Part shown: piece after piece, positions 46,679 to 57,530 of the stretch | How positions within the stretch are numbered: the stretch's first letter is position 1 | How the letters are laid out: each line of letters starts with the position of its first letter | Assembly (NCBI RefSeq): GCF_003987335.1 | Contig: NZ_PIPK01000016.1 | Span: forward strand, 1-62,028 | Reading direction: 5' to 3' | Source: Aliidiomarina maris | GTDB taxonomy: Bacteria; Pseudomonadota; Gammaproteobacteria; Enterobacterales; Alteromonadaceae | DNA: 62,028 nt | Position numbers and translations under genes: made by a program | The notes under the pieces: model-generated | Database searches by the model: none | What the model saw: the letters and a program-made list of their open reading frames with translations, nothing else | What the model was told of the DNA's origin: nothing

Positions 46679-47347
46679 TTATCCCTGTGCTAGCGTTGAA
46701 CTTAAATCTGGGTTGCCATTCACCGGCGCTGCAATTCCCGCTGCTAAGAATGGAATCAACTTACTAATAATGTCTTTGGCATCCGCACGCTCATCAAAAT
46801 CTGCCTCAGCAATCTCACTGAGTGCCTGCCCCGAAACTTGCACAAACACTGTAGCGCCCAAAGTAAAGTGTAGACGCCAGAAAATAGTTGCTGCACTTAA
46901 TTGCGGATTTGCCTGTTGAATACACGCCAAAACGCGTTGAATAACATGACCAAAGTGATGCATGGTGAAGCGCCGTAAGTGGCCCTGAATTTCACTATAT
47001 GCATGGCCAAGCAAACTCAAGTAAATAGAGGTGCCGTTGGGATTTAAACGGTCTAAATTGAGTAAGGGCTCAACAAAACAATTCAGCACGTCTTCGGTGG
47101 TATTAAAACCTTGCGCTTGTAACGCCACTAAGCCAGCGTCTAAAGCCGGCATAAATGCTGCGTGGTAGCGTTCCATGACCGCTTGAATCAATGCTTTTTT
47201 GGAACCGAAATGATAATTCACCGACGCTAAATTGACGTCGGCGATACTGGTGATTTGGCGTAACGAGGTGTGCTCGAAGCCTTGCTCAGCAAACAAACGC
47301 TCAGCGGCGTTCAATATTTTGTCTTTGGTTTTTAGCACTTTCGCCAT
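46679..47347 (-). CDS. psrA: TetR-family fatty-acid-responsive regulator, PsrA-like
   Basis: This 222-residue TetR-family protein has the helix-turn-helix at about residues 10-55 (FAEQGFEHTSLRQITS, then VNLASVNYHFGSKKALIQAV), a near match to PsrA of Pseudomonas and Shewanella. The C-terminal ligand domain would bind acyl-CoA or long-chain fatty acid. A half-site pair AAACAGGTGTTT lies just upstream, matching the AAAC-N4-GTTT style reported for PsrA. It is placed directly before fadE, so it likely represses itself and fadE until fatty acids appear. Confidence 0.85.
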   Translation of the reverse strand: MAKVLKTKDKILNAAERLFAEQGFEHTSLRQITSIADVNLASVNYHFGSKKALIQAVMERYHAAFMPALDAGLVALQAQGFNTTEDVLNCFVEPLLNLDRLNPNGTSIYLSLLGHAYSEIQGHLRRFTMHHFGHVIQRVLACIQQANPQLSAATIFWRLHFTLGATVFVQVSGQALSEIAEADFDERADAKDIISKLIPFLAAGIAAPVNGNPDLSSTLAQG

Positions 47348-47382
47348 GCTTAAGCCTTTTTGGATAACCCATCGCCAAATTA

Positions 47383-47423
47383 AAACAGGTGTTTAATTTA
47401 AACCAAAGGTAGACTTAGTACAA
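47383..47423 (-). promoter_or_regulatory. Predicted psrA promoter with PsrA-like operator
   Basis: On the minus strand TTGTAC (47423-47418), a 17-bp spacer and TAAATT (47400-47395) form a sigma70-like promoter. The palindrome AAACAGGTGTTT (47383-47394, plus-strand reading) lies directly downstream of the -10 hexamer, so the regulator would block its own promoter. A second palindrome, GTTTAATTTAAAC (47391-47403), overlaps it. Confidence 0.5.
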
Positions 47424-47460
47424 GCCGCGAAAGTGCTTTACCCTCTGTGTTTACACGCAG

Positions 47461-48330
<870 letters not shown>

Positions 48331-48355
48331 CTACCTATGTAAACCTGATGGCGAA

Positions 48356-48742
48356 TTAACCGAGCAACATCGGCGCCTTAGAAAATGCGACATGCACCAG
48401 CCATAACCAGCTCACAATCGCGAGCACGAAAGCAGGAAACTTGAGCTTCGCCGTCACTCGCCCACGTAAAGACAAAATGGTCAGTACGGAGAAGACAATA
48501 TACACAATAAAAAATAGCGCCTTTTCACCAATAAACCCGCTTGGGTAGACGCTTATATCCACATGCATAAGTATGGTGATGATACTGACCACTAACAAAG
48601 TATCAATGACGTGCGGCACAATTTTTAGAAACTTTTGATTGAGAGCATCTGGGCGACGCACCGCCAACAGGAACCGGATAACCAGCAACACCAGGCTCAA
48701 AATTGCCATGGTCATATGAAAGTGCTTAAACGCTGTGTACAT
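48356..48742 (-). CDS. sirB2: SirB2-family membrane protein
   Basis: This 128-residue protein has four hydrophobic segments (about residues 8-27, 44-62, 72-91 and 103-120), as in SirB2. Its function is unknown; the family sits between prmC and kdsA in many gammaproteobacteria. The neighbour sirB1 is not present here. It follows the response regulator by 25 bp and precedes kdsA by 28 bp. Confidence 0.82.
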   Translation of the reverse strand: MYTAFKHFHMTMAILSLVLLVIRFLLAVRRPDALNQKFLKIVPHVIDTLLVVSIITILMHVDISVYPSGFIGEKALFFIVYIVFSVLTILSLRGRVTAKLKFPAFVLAIVSWLWLVHVAFSKAPMLLG

Positions 48743-48767
48743 AGATACTTCCTTGATTGTTATAAAG

Positions 48768-50258
48768 TTATTTAATTAAGCTGCGTAGTGCGCTGATATT
48801 CGCACTCACAGCATCCACCAACGCCGCTGAGAAATGCCGCTCGCGCTCTTCTTGCAAACGCTGAACTATACCCTCGTCGCTTAAATCATGACCGGCCAAT
48901 TTAGAAAAATGCATCGCCATGCCGAGCACTTGACTCTCAATGGCAATACTTTGACCTTGTTTGCCCTCAGGGAGCCCCAAACCATCAAAGCGTTCCAGGC
49001 GCTCATTTAAAGCCCGATACGCAATTTGGGCAGCGTCAGAATCCGCCATATGTAACGGTCGCACCGCGCGCTTAAGGCGCTCCTGGCAAGGCGACACTTT
49101 GCTCGCTGGTTGCTGGTCCATCACTGCGAATAACTGCTCAGCACGCTCATACATAGTCGCTGCGGTAGCGGTCTGCTGCACCCGCGCAGGGCTCAGTTGT
49201 AGCTGTGTTGCCAACGCGTGCGTTACTTGCACAAACGGTGTTTGCTGACGTAATGACTTCGCGACATGTTCTTGCTCCAGCACCATCAGGCGGCTTACCA
49301 TGTCGGCCATCAACTCGTCTGTATCCTGCAGACATGTGACATTATCGTGGGCTAGTTGTACGTTGTCGGCGAATAACTGCAGCAAATCTTTTTCGCTGTC
49401 GGTTAAATCGCGGGTTAAACCTATCATGCACAGCAGTGCGCCTTGCGGTCGGCATTGGCTCGGGCAATACGCCAGCACAAAGTCTTCGCCGTAGAAAATA
49501 CCGTGAGAACGCACAACCTTATCAACTTCCGGCAATACATGTTTGGGCAACGACGCTTTAATCTGTTGATTCATCAGTTGGTCGGCATCTTCACCATAGG
49601 CAGCGCGAATAATCATATGGGCAGGGTTTGCAGAACGCCCAGCCGCCGCATACAAGGTTTGCCGCGCACCACCAATCACCCAGCTCAGCTGCTGCACTAA
49701 ACCATCAACAAAGTGCTCCATCGATTGCAGCGCAAATAAGTTGGTGGACGAAGCAATCACTTTCTCTAAGCCATGACGGCTATGATCAATTGAAATAATG
49801 TCACGGTACGAACGCAAGCTCGACATCACTGCAGTAAATAATTTTTGCGCCGTGAGTTCAGTTTTCGATTTGTAATCGTTGATATCGTAATTGACAATAA
49901 CCGTGCGTTCTGGCGCTTGGCCTGGCTGGCCAGTGCGTAAGATAATTCGGGTAAAGCGGTTGCCGATATCTTCCCGAATGAATTTGGCAACATGCAGCCC
50001 GGCGTCGTCGGTCTCCATCACCACATCGAGTAACACAATCGCCGCATCAGGGTGCTGGGTGGCTAATTCACGCGCTTCTTCACCTGAATAGGCACTATGA
50101 AATTCAAGGCCTCGACCAAGAAAACTGAAGTCACTAAGCGCTAACTTAGTAACCGCATGCACTTCAGGCTCGTCGTCGACAATAAGAATTTTCCAACATT
50201 CTTGTGGCAACTCTTGTTGCTTGGTCGGCTCATCCGCAAATAAAAATTGATTACTCAT
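48768..50258 (-). CDS. Response regulator with DUF3369 and a degenerate HD-GYP-like C terminus
   Basis: This 496-residue protein has a receiver domain (about residues 22-150) with ILIVDDE, LLDVVME for the phospho-Asp and DYKSKTE for the Lys. A DUF3369 domain (about 170-320) follows. The C-terminal part, from about 330, looks like an HD-GYP domain in outline (RFDGLGLPEGKQG, then VLGMAMHFSKL and FSAALVDA), but the HD pair is not seen and GYP reads GLP. It probably senses and signals without c-di-GMP hydrolysis. It lies between prmC and sirB2. Confidence 0.75.
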   Translation of the reverse strand: MSNQFLFADEPTKQQELPQECWKILIVDDEPEVHAVTKLALSDFSFLGRGLEFHSAYSGEEARELATQHPDAAIVLLDVVMETDDAGLHVAKFIREDIGNRFTRIILRTGQPGQAPERTVIVNYDINDYKSKTELTAQKLFTAVMSSLRSYRDIISIDHSRHGLEKVIASSTNLFALQSMEHFVDGLVQQLSWVIGGARQTLYAAAGRSANPAHMIIRAAYGEDADQLMNQQIKASLPKHVLPEVDKVVRSHGIFYGEDFVLAYCPSQCRPQGALLCMIGLTRDLTDSEKDLLQLFADNVQLAHDNVTCLQDTDELMADMVSRLMVLEQEHVAKSLRQQTPFVQVTHALATQLQLSPARVQQTATAATMYERAEQLFAVMDQQPASKVSPCQERLKRAVRPLHMADSDAAQIAYRALNERLERFDGLGLPEGKQGQSIAIESQVLGMAMHFSKLAGHDLSDEGIVQRLQEERERHFSAALVDAVSANISALRSLIK

Positions 50259-50309
50259 AAGTAGTTATCAAACTCTCCTTAAACTTACAGCGGCAAGTGT
50301 AACGCGACG

Positions 50310-51161
50310 CTAGCCACGCTGCGCAAAGGTAACCCTGTCCAAGTTAGCATAATCCTTCGCGGTATTAACCTTTTGATAACCTTTTTCGGTAAAAATGTCA
50401 GCAACTTTAGCTGCCTGTTCGAAGCCATGTTCAAGTATCAACCAACCCTTTGGGTTCAGGTATTTTGCACCCTGTCGAATAATATACCTAAGGTCTGCCA
50501 TGCCATGATCAGCGGCAACTAGCGCACTGCGCGGTTCAAAGCGCACATCACCTTGCTGTAAATGGCTATCTGCTTCGTCGATGTAGGGCGGATTGGAGAC
50601 TATCAGATCAAATTGCTGGCCTTCCACGGCAGCAAACCAATCGCTCTGGATGACTTCAATACGCGCATTCATAGCATGCTGCTGGACATTGCGGCGCGCC
50701 AAGGCGACCGCGTTCGGTGCTACGTCAACCGCAGTAAATTGCCAATCTGGTTGCTCGGTTGCTAATGCGAGACTAATCGCGCCCGTACCACAACCAAGTT
50801 CAAGCACTCTCGCTTGGGCTGGTAACGCCAATTGTAGCACTTGTTCAATCACTATTTCTGTGTCCGGCCGGGGGATCAATGTGCTGTCATCAACCGCCAA
50901 CGTCAGACTCCAGAAATCCCGTTGCCCAAGAATATGGGCAATCGGATGTCCTTCCCGACGGCGCTCTATTAAACCACGATAACCATGCCACTCGTCAGCC
51001 GTTAATGGCTTATCTGAATACATATACAGGTACTGACGGTCGCACTGCAGTGTGTGTTGTAATAACAACTGTGCATCTAACAGCGCAGTGTCACTGCCGC
51101 ACAAGGCCGCTTGGCTTTTACCAAACGCCACGGCTCGACTAATCGTGTAATGACTGGTCAT
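50310..51161 (-). CDS. prmC: Peptide chain release factor N5-glutamine methyltransferase PrmC
   Basis: This 283-residue enzyme methylates the GGQ Gln of release factors, including PrfA encoded just upstream. The SAM motif is VLELGCGTGAISLALATEQP (about residues 114-133), and NPPY is in IVSNPPYIDEAD. I used the ATG at 51161; a TTG nine bases upstream also reads in frame. It follows prfA by 10 bp. Confidence 0.93.
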   Translation of the reverse strand: MTSHYTISRAVAFGKSQAALCGSDTALLDAQLLLQHTLQCDRQYLYMYSDKPLTADEWHGYRGLIERRREGHPIAHILGQRDFWSLTLAVDDSTLIPRPDTEIVIEQVLQLALPAQARVLELGCGTGAISLALATEQPDWQFTAVDVAPNAVALARRNVQQHAMNARIEVIQSDWFAAVEGQQFDLIVSNPPYIDEADSHLQQGDVRFEPRSALVAADHGMADLRYIIRQGAKYLNPKGWLILEHGFEQAAKVADIFTEKGYQKVNTAKDYANLDRVTFAQRG

Positions 51162-51171
51162 TCGGCTCAAC

Positions 51172-52257
51172 TTAACCTTCCGCCAAGGCAGCTAATTGGT
51201 CTGCCTGGTACTCTTGCACAATCGGTTCAAGAATTAAATCAAGACCGCCTTGCAGCACCTCATCCAAGCGATACAAAGTTAAGTTAATGCGGTGATCGCT
51301 CACCCGGCCTTGTGGATAGTTGTAGGTACGGATGCGCTCTGAGCGGTCGCCACTTGCCACTAAGCTACGGCGGGTTGATTGCTCCTGTTGGCGACGTTTT
51401 TCATCTTCTGCCGCTTGCAGCCGTGATTGCAATACTGACATCGCCTTGGCTTTGTTCTTATGTTGCGAGCGCTCGTCTTGACACTCGACCACCACGCCAC
51501 TTGGAATGTGGGTAATACGCACCGCGGAATCAGTCCGGTTGACGTGCTGACCACCTGCCCCTGACGCCCGATAGGTATCAATGCGCAGATCCGCAGGGTT
51601 GATTTCAATTGCATCGGCCTCAGGAATTTCCGGCAACACTGCCACGGTGCAGGCCGAGGTATGCACACGCCCCTGTGACTCAGTTTCAGGCACCCGCTGA
51701 ACCCGGTGCCCACCCGATTCAAACTTCATGCGGCCGTACGCGCCGTCCCCGACCATATGCGCAATAATTTCCTTAAAGCCACCATGTTCGCCTTCGTTCG
51801 CGCTGACTACACTGATGCGCCAGCCATGCTGCTCGGCATAACGGCTATACATACGGTACAAATCGCCGGCAAAAATTGCTGCTTCATCACCACCGGCACC
51901 AGCGCGAATCTCTAAGTAGCACGGGTTATCGTCGTTAGGATCTTTAGGCAATAATAGAATTTCAAGTTCGCGCGACAAGGCCTCACGTTGGGCTTTTGCC
52001 TCGCTCAACTCTTCTTCTGCCATTTCACGCATCTCAGGATCATCGTCCTGACGCATCGCTTCTGCTGCAGCTTCATCATCTACGGCGCGCTGATAGCGCT
52101 GGAAACATTGCACAGTTTCTTCAAGCTGTGAGTACTCACGCGACAGCCCACGGAACTTATCTTGATCGGCAATAATGCTGGCGTCGCCAAGTAATACCTG
52201 AACTTCTTCGTAACGCTCTACGAGCCCCTCGAGCTTACGAACGATGGATTCTTTCAT
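51172..52257 (-). CDS. prfA: Peptide chain release factor 1
   Basis: This 361-residue factor recognises UAA and UAG and releases the finished chain. The GGQ motif is in [15 protein letters not shown] (about residues 226-240). The regular domain order and length fit RF1. The Gln is the PrmC target. It starts 11 bp after hemA and precedes prmC. Confidence 0.97.
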   Translation of the reverse strand: MKESIVRKLEGLVERYEEVQVLLGDASIIADQDKFRGLSREYSQLEETVQCFQRYQRAVDDEAAAEAMRQDDDPEMREMAEEELSEAKAQREALSRELEILLLPKDPNDDNPCYLEIRAGAGGDEAAIFAGDLYRMYSRYAEQHGWRISVVSANEGEHGGFKEIIAHMVGDGAYGRMKFESGGHRVQRVPETESQGRVHTSACTVAVLPEIPEADAIEINPADLRIDTYRASGAGGQHVNRTDSAVRITHIPSGVVVECQDERSQHKNKAKAMSVLQSRLQAAEDEKRRQQEQSTRRSLVASGDRSERIRTYNYPQGRVSDHRINLTLYRLDEVLQGGLDLILEPIVQEYQADQLAALAEG

Positions 52258-52268
52258 GCCCCTTCCTG

Positions 52269-53516
52269 CTATTCTTTAATAAGTTTTTGATAAGCGGCAA
52301 GCGCCGTCAGATCGCCACGCCGACCCGCTTCCTGAATCGCCCTTGTCGGTGTGTGCATCAAGGTATTGCTTAAGCGGTTCGTGAGTTCAATCAATAGGTC
52401 TTGCGGATCTTTGCCTGAGTTTAGGCCTTGTAATGCTCGCTGTAGCGCTTGCTCAGCCAGCTGTTGATGCGTTTCACGGTAACGCTTGAGCAAATCCACA
52501 CTATTCAAACTACGCATCCAGGCATTAAATGCCTCTGCTTGGGATGCAATCATCGCTCGCGCAGCTTCGGCTTCGTTCTCACGCTGCTTTCGGTTCGCGC
52601 TGACAATCGATTGTAGATCGTCAACGGTATACAAAAATACGTCGTCTAAGTCACCCACCTGTTCTTCGACATCTCTTGGTACAGCAAGGTCAATCAGCAA
52701 CATCGGTTGGTGGCGACGCTTTTTTACCGCACTCTCAACCAAGCCTTTACCGATAATAGGCAATGGACTAGCGGTGGATGAAATCACGATATCTGCTTGC
52801 GGCAATAAATACTGCAAGTCACTTAATGAGTGTGCTTCACCACCGACTAATTGTGCCAGCGCTTCCCCGCGCGCGCGCGTACGGTTGGCGATCAGCATCC
52901 GCTTGACCCCTTGCTCGCTTAAGTGCCGCGCAGCCAATTCTGCAGTTTCCCCGGCCCCCACCAGTAGTACGGTGGCATCTTTAAGACTGGAAAAAATATG
53001 CTTGGCCAAATTGACTGCGGCAAATGCCACCGATACTGCGTTCTGGCCAACTTCAGTGTGCGTTCTTACGTCTTTAGCAATAGCAAACGTGGATTGGAAC
53101 AAACGCTCGAAAATGGTGCCTACCGTACCAGCTTCTTTTGCTTGCTGATACGCTTGTTTCACTTGGCCAAGTATTTGCGGTTCACCCAACACCAGTGAAT
53201 CCAAACCAGATGCGACCGCCATTAAATGGTCGACCGCTTCGGTATCTGCCAATTGATACAAATATTGTTGCAACTCTGCTGCGGGCACTTGATGAAAATC
53301 TGCGAGCCATTGCACGACAGGCTCAAGGTCAGCTTGTTCCAGGTGGCAATATAATTCGGTGCGATTACAGGTAGACACAATCACGCTCTCGGACACATGT
53401 CCAAGTTGCGTTAACGACTGCAGCGCCAGTTCTAGTTTGTCAGCTGCGAAAGCAACTTTCTCACGAACTTCGACAGAAGCTGTTTTATGATTCACACCCA
53501 GTGCTAAAATGGTCAT
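52269..53516 (-). CDS. hemA: Glutamyl-tRNA reductase
   Basis: This 415-residue enzyme makes glutamate-1-semialdehyde for haem from Glu-tRNA. The catalytic Cys is in [11 protein letters not shown] (about residues 48-58), and the NADPH-binding region is in [16 protein letters not shown] (about 182-197). I used the ATG at 53516, giving the opening [13 protein letters not shown]. Longer frames, with starts at 53546 or 53585, are less likely, and no strong RBS is visible for any. It is divergent from lolB. Confidence 0.93.
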   Translation of the reverse strand: MTILALGVNHKTASVEVREKVAFAADKLELALQSLTQLGHVSESVIVSTCNRTELYCHLEQADLEPVVQWLADFHQVPAAELQQYLYQLADTEAVDHLMAVASGLDSLVLGEPQILGQVKQAYQQAKEAGTVGTIFERLFQSTFAIAKDVRTHTEVGQNAVSVAFAAVNLAKHIFSSLKDATVLLVGAGETAELAARHLSEQGVKRMLIANRTRARGEALAQLVGGEAHSLSDLQYLLPQADIVISSTASPLPIIGKGLVESAVKKRRHQPMLLIDLAVPRDVEEQVGDLDDVFLYTVDDLQSIVSANRKQRENEAEAARAMIASQAEAFNAWMRSLNSVDLLKRYRETHQQLAEQALQRALQGLNSGKDPQDLLIELTNRLSNTLMHTPTRAIQEAGRRGDLTALAAYQKLIKE

Positions 53517-53589
53517 AGATGAAGGATCACTGACACTCTTTTTCATTAAAAAATTTAAGGGCTGTATTGTATTGCAAACCCCCAACTAT

Positions 53590-53609
53590 TGAAAGCAAGC
53601 TAGCTTTCA
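53590..53609. repeat. Inverted repeat between hemA and lolB
   Basis: TGAAAGC-AAGCTA-GCTTTCA (7-bp arms, 6-base loop) lies in the shared 130-bp divergent promoter region. It may be a regulator site or a 5'-leader hairpin in one direction. Function is not known. Confidence 0.4.
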
Positions 53610-53646
53610 TGCTCAACTTATTGCCCGACTTTAGGTAAGGAACCTC

Positions 53647-54321
53647 ATGCGTCAGATTATTGTTTCCCTAATTCTCGTATTGCTGACAGCCTGCGCTGGC
53701 ACACCACTGAGCGCACCAGAGCAAGAGGTGGATGCTGACGCTATCGCCTCACACCAGCAAAGCTTACAACGCGTTGATGCCTGGGAATTTCAATCCCGGA
53801 TGGCGTTTGTTGACCGTCAAGCCAACGACCGCCAAGCGGCAAGTTTACGCTGGTACCACAGTGACAATGAACGCGCCTTGCGCATCTCACATCCATTGCG
53901 CGGCACATTAGCCAGAATTGAAGAAACCTCGGAAGGTGCCAGCCTGACTGATAATCAAGGGCAAACTTACCGCGCACGAGATATTGAATCACTGCTGATG
54001 ACCCACCTCAATGTATTTTTACCGATTGACTTAATTCACGCCGCCTTACTCGGGCGTATCCCTGAAACTACGATTATTAATCCAAATTATTACGCCGATG
54101 GCACCCTCGCGAGCTATGAGGTTGATATTGAACACCCCTTTGCCGCATGGTCCCAGCGCCCTGCGCAAACCTGGCAAGTGACCTTAGGCCGCTACAGTAG
54201 CGTCGAGACTGACGCTCAGACACACAGCCAAGATGCGGTTGTGCAACTGCCACACGAACTTCAACTTCGCTCAGATGACTATGATATCCGCTTAAGCATT
54301 AGCCGCTGGAGCATTCTGTAA
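53647..54321 (+). CDS. lolB: Outer-membrane lipoprotein insertion protein LolB
   Basis: This 224-residue lipoprotein takes lipoproteins from LolA and inserts them into the outer membrane. The lipobox LTAC gives a lipid Cys near residue 16, and an 11-strand beta-barrel-like domain follows, with the pattern WEFQSRMAFVDR. It is first in lolB-ispE-prs, divergent from hemA, as in E. coli. Confidence 0.9.
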   Translation: MRQIIVSLILVLLTACAGTPLSAPEQEVDADAIASHQQSLQRVDAWEFQSRMAFVDRQANDRQAASLRWYHSDNERALRISHPLRGTLARIEETSEGASLTDNQGQTYRARDIESLLMTHLNVFLPIDLIHAALLGRIPETTIINPNYYADGTLASYEVDIEHPFAAWSQRPAQTWQVTLGRYSSVETDAQTHSQDAVVQLPHELQLRSDDYDIRLSISRWSIL

Positions 54322-54370
54322 TCTTGGAACTTAGATACCTGAACCACGCTATGCCATCGAGACTTTAACT

Positions 54371-55219
54371 ATGCATGCATTACCACAAGACATCACTATC
54401 CACTGCCCCGCAAAACTTAATTTATTTTTGCATATCACCGCACAACGCAATGATGGTTACCACGAACTCGAAACCCTGTTCCAATTTATCGATTTATGTG
54501 ACGACTTACACATTAGCGCTACGACGGATGGGCGCATTGATCTATTAACCCCGTTGCAAGATGTCAGCCACGAAGATAATTTGGTGTATCGCGCAGCCAT
54601 GCTGCTAATGCCTCTGCGCAAAGATGCACAACAAGGTGCGCAAATAAGTTTACACAAGCGAATTCCCATGGGCGGCGGTCTCGGTGGTGGTTCATCGAAT
54701 GCAGCAAGCACGTTAATTGGCCTAAACCAGTTATGGGGCCTTGGTTTAGACCGTCGCCAACTTGCCGACCTTGGGATCCAACTGGGGGCCGATGTACCGG
54801 TATTTATTTTCGGTCAAGCCGCATTCGCCCGTGGTGTCGGTGAGCAGCTTGTGGCCGTCGAGCCAGCGCCTGCGTGGTATCTCGTGGTGCATCCACAAGT
54901 TCACGTCAGCACCGCGAGTGTATTTCAGCATCCGGATTTGCCACGCAACAGCGCACCGATTACCACCGAACTCAGCGAATGGGCATCTCACCGTAATGAC
55001 TGCCAGTCACTAGTGGCTTCTTTGTATCCGCCGGTTGCCAAAGCAATCGACTGGTTGGTAGAATACGCGCCGACCCGAATGACAGGAACTGGGGCTTGTG
55101 TGTTTGGCTGTTTTGACAGTCAAGCGGCTGCACAAAAAGCTCTAGCTGCAATGCCAAGTGCATTCAGCGGATTTGTCGCGCAAGGGTTGAACACCTCTCC
55201 TGCGTGGCAAGGACTGTGA
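54371..55219 (+). CDS. ispE: 4-diphosphocytidyl-2-C-methyl-D-erythritol kinase
   Basis: This 282-residue GHMP kinase phosphorylates CDP-ME in isoprenoid synthesis. The ATP-binding motif is [17 protein letters not shown] (about residues 100-116), and [10 protein letters not shown] (about 14-23) is the family opening. It lies between lolB and prs, 49 and 39 bp away. Confidence 0.95.
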   Translation: MHALPQDITIHCPAKLNLFLHITAQRNDGYHELETLFQFIDLCDDLHISATTDGRIDLLTPLQDVSHEDNLVYRAAMLLMPLRKDAQQGAQISLHKRIPMGGGLGGGSSNAASTLIGLNQLWGLGLDRRQLADLGIQLGADVPVFIFGQAAFARGVGEQLVAVEPAPAWYLVVHPQVHVSTASVFQHPDLPRNSAPITTELSEWASHRNDCQSLVASLYPPVAKAIDWLVEYAPTRMTGTGACVFGCFDSQAAAQKALAAMPSAFSGFVAQGLNTSPAWQGL

Positions 55220-55258
55220 AAGTCATATTAACCCACTACAATTTGGTCGAGGTAATGC

Positions 55259-56206
55259 GTGCCTGACATGAAGCTTTTTGCTGGTAATGCCACACCAGAG
55301 CTAGCCCGAAAAATCGCCGACAGACTCTATATTAAATTAGGGGAGGCGGATGTAGGCCGCTTCAGCGACGGCGAAATAAGTGTCCAAATCAACGAAAATG
55401 TTCGCGGTGCCGACGTTTTCATTATCCAATCTACTTGTAACCCCACTAACGATAACCTCATGGAATTGATAGTCATGGTCGATGCCCTGCGCCGCGCGTC
55501 TGCAGGCCGTATCACCGCTGTCATGCCGTACTTTGGTTATGCGCGTCAAGACCGCCGTGTGCGCTCAGCGCGTGTACCGATTACGGCTAAAGTAGTCGCT
55601 GACTTCTTATCCAGTGTCGGTGTCGACAGAGTGTTGACCGTAGACTTGCACGCAGAGCAAATTCAAGGTTTCTTCGATGTGCCTGTAGATAATGTATTTG
55701 GCAGCCCTGTATTGCTTGAGCATATGAAACAACAGCAATTCGACAACCCGGTAATGGTATCGCCAGATATTGGTGGTGTGGTGCGGGCACGTGCAATGGC
55801 GAAGCTGATGAACGATGCCGACTTAGCCATTATCGACAAGCGCCGTCCAAAAGCCAATGAGTCTCAGGTTATGCATATTATTGGTGATGTCGCTGGGCGT
55901 GATTGCATCATGGTCGACGACATGATTGATACCGGTGGCACCTTGTGTAAAGCCGCAGAAGCACTGAAGAAACATGGCGCAAAACGTGTGTTCGCGTACG
56001 CCACGCACCCTGTATTTTCGGGTAACGCGGTGGAAAACCTAAGTAACTGTGATATTGATGAAGTTGTGGTTACCGACTCAATTCCACTGGACCCGCGCAT
56101 GCTCGAAACCGGCATTGTGACTCAGTTAACCTTGAGCGGCATGTTGTCTGAAGCATTACGCCGCGTCAGTAACGAAGAGTCCATTTCAGCGATGTTTGAG
56201 TACTAG
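55259..56206 (+). CDS. prs: Ribose-phosphate pyrophosphokinase
   Basis: This 315-residue enzyme makes PRPP. The pyrophosphate and ribose-phosphate sites are in FGYARQDRR (about residues 95-103), [11 protein letters not shown] (about 129-139) and the PRPP loop [13 protein letters not shown] (about 216-228). The start is GTG with GAGG upstream, as is also known for E. coli prs. A terminator follows. PRPP feeds gpt and other salvage and biosynthetic steps. Confidence 0.97.
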   Translation: MPDMKLFAGNATPELARKIADRLYIKLGEADVGRFSDGEISVQINENVRGADVFIIQSTCNPTNDNLMELIVMVDALRRASAGRITAVMPYFGYARQDRRVRSARVPITAKVVADFLSSVGVDRVLTVDLHAEQIQGFFDVPVDNVFGSPVLLEHMKQQQFDNPVMVSPDIGGVVRARAMAKLMNDADLAIIDKRRPKANESQVMHIIGDVAGRDCIMVDDMIDTGGTLCKAAEALKKHGAKRVFAYATHPVFSGNAVENLSNCDIDEVVVTDSIPLDPRMLETGIVTQLTLSGMLSEALRRVSNEESISAMFEY

Positions 56207-56234
56207 TCAGTCGTATTCCTTTACGCACTGATAT

Positions 56235-56266
56235 AAAGCCAGGCTCGCCTGGCTTTTACGTTTTTA
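56235..56266 (+). terminator. Rho-independent terminator of prs
   Basis: AAAGCCAGG/CCTGGCTTT with a CTCG loop, followed by TTACGTTTTT, 28 bp after the stop. It overlaps the 3' end of the convergent methyltransferase gene. Confidence 0.8.
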
Positions 56267-57530
56267 AATGAGCACTAATCAATATATTGCGCGGGGTGAG
56301 TTGATAGTGACAAAAGCTTGAGATGTGCGCTTCATATCCCTGCTCGGTCAAATAAAGCGCGCGGTCTAGCACTAACCAGAGTTCAAGCATCCGCCGATAC
56401 GCATGGCGTAGCAAATCAGCACGCTTGATCTCTAGGTACAATTGCTCAGCTTGTTCAAGCATTTCAACTTGAGCCGTCGGGCTATCGCTCAAGCGCGGGG
56501 TTGGCTTGAGTTGCTCAGCCCAAACACAAAACGCGCTAAAATCGGCGCTAAGCAACTGCTTTGGCAGCGCAGGTAGTGGCTGATACTCAGTCGTTTGATT
56601 ACTCTGTTCGTGCCAAAGCTGCCAGGCTAAGCGCCATGTAACCTCTTGGCGCCGCAATCGCCCAACCCGTTGACCGCCAGTAACTTGACCTTGCACCGCC
56701 AGTTTCAAATCAGCTCGGGTCAGTTGCATCAAGCTTTCAGCTCGCACCATAGCGGACATCGGTTGATAGCACGCCGCATTATGTAAATGATAACAGCATG
56801 GCGCAATATGTAATTCAGCTGTACCTTGTTGTGCCGCCAGAGTGATCAAACGCTGGTGTAAACCACCGCACGCATGCAGCGCTAAACCCTGTTGCACGCC
56901 TTGTAGTAACCTATGTGCGTCGTCAGCCAATACATCTTGTTGCACGAAGCGCTGATTGACGTCGTGGCGCTTAGCCAATGCCATTCCCGCTGTGCACAGT
57001 TCAGCCTGCAACTCCGCGCTCACCACCGATGTGACCACGTTCTGCTGGGCGTTATGAAATGCAAGCAAGCGACCCAAATGCCCCTTCCCTGCGCACCACT
57101 CCAAACTTGAGCGAGCTGGCGTCGGCAACGCGGCGATAAAGTGACGTATCTGCTCAAGTTTGCGACCTTGAATGCCATTCGTCAGCCAGAACGGTAAAGG
57201 CATGACCGGGGGACTATCAACTGCTGCTTCGTCAGGGACCAACAACACAGCTAGTAATGTAGGTGCCTGCTCAATACATGGCAGGTATGGCGCAAAAAAT
57301 TGCGCCAGCTTGGCAGGGTTTGCATCAATGTCTTCAACCTCCTCTTCGGTTAAGCGCGTTAATGCTGCCTGTAAAGCTGGCTGGGATGCCAAGTGGTGCT
57401 GTTGTGCCGCGATGCCAGCGCGGCTGAATGAATAACTTTGCCAGTCCTTCCGCCCAGTGGCTAATGACTGGTCAAGCCAACGCCAAGCGTGATGTAAATC
57501 CTGCTGAGAGCTCAACACAATATTACTCAA
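56256..57530 (-). CDS. Class I SAM-dependent methyltransferase, GSTCD-like
   Basis: This 424-residue protein has the SAM motif SLEWCAGKGHLGRLLAFHN (about residues 141-159), plus LHACGGLHQRLI and APCCYHLH later, the pattern of the GSTCD-like RNA-methyltransferase-related family. The C-terminal extension is long. Its substrate is not known. Its start overlaps the end of the hydrolase gene by 8 bp, suggesting that they are translated together. Confidence 0.72.
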   Translation of the reverse strand: MSNIVLSSQQDLHHAWRWLDQSLATGRKDWQSYSFSRAGIAAQQHHLASQPALQAALTRLTEEEVEDIDANPAKLAQFFAPYLPCIEQAPTLLAVLLVPDEAAVDSPPVMPLPFWLTNGIQGRKLEQIRHFIAALPTPARSSLEWCAGKGHLGRLLAFHNAQQNVVTSVVSAELQAELCTAGMALAKRHDVNQRFVQQDVLADDAHRLLQGVQQGLALHACGGLHQRLITLAAQQGTAELHIAPCCYHLHNAACYQPMSAMVRAESLMQLTRADLKLAVQGQVTGGQRVGRLRRQEVTWRLAWQLWHEQSNQTTEYQPLPALPKQLLSADFSAFCVWAEQLKPTPRLSDSPTAQVEMLEQAEQLYLEIKRADLLRHAYRRMLELWLVLDRALYLTEQGYEAHISSFCHYQLTPRNILISAHLKT

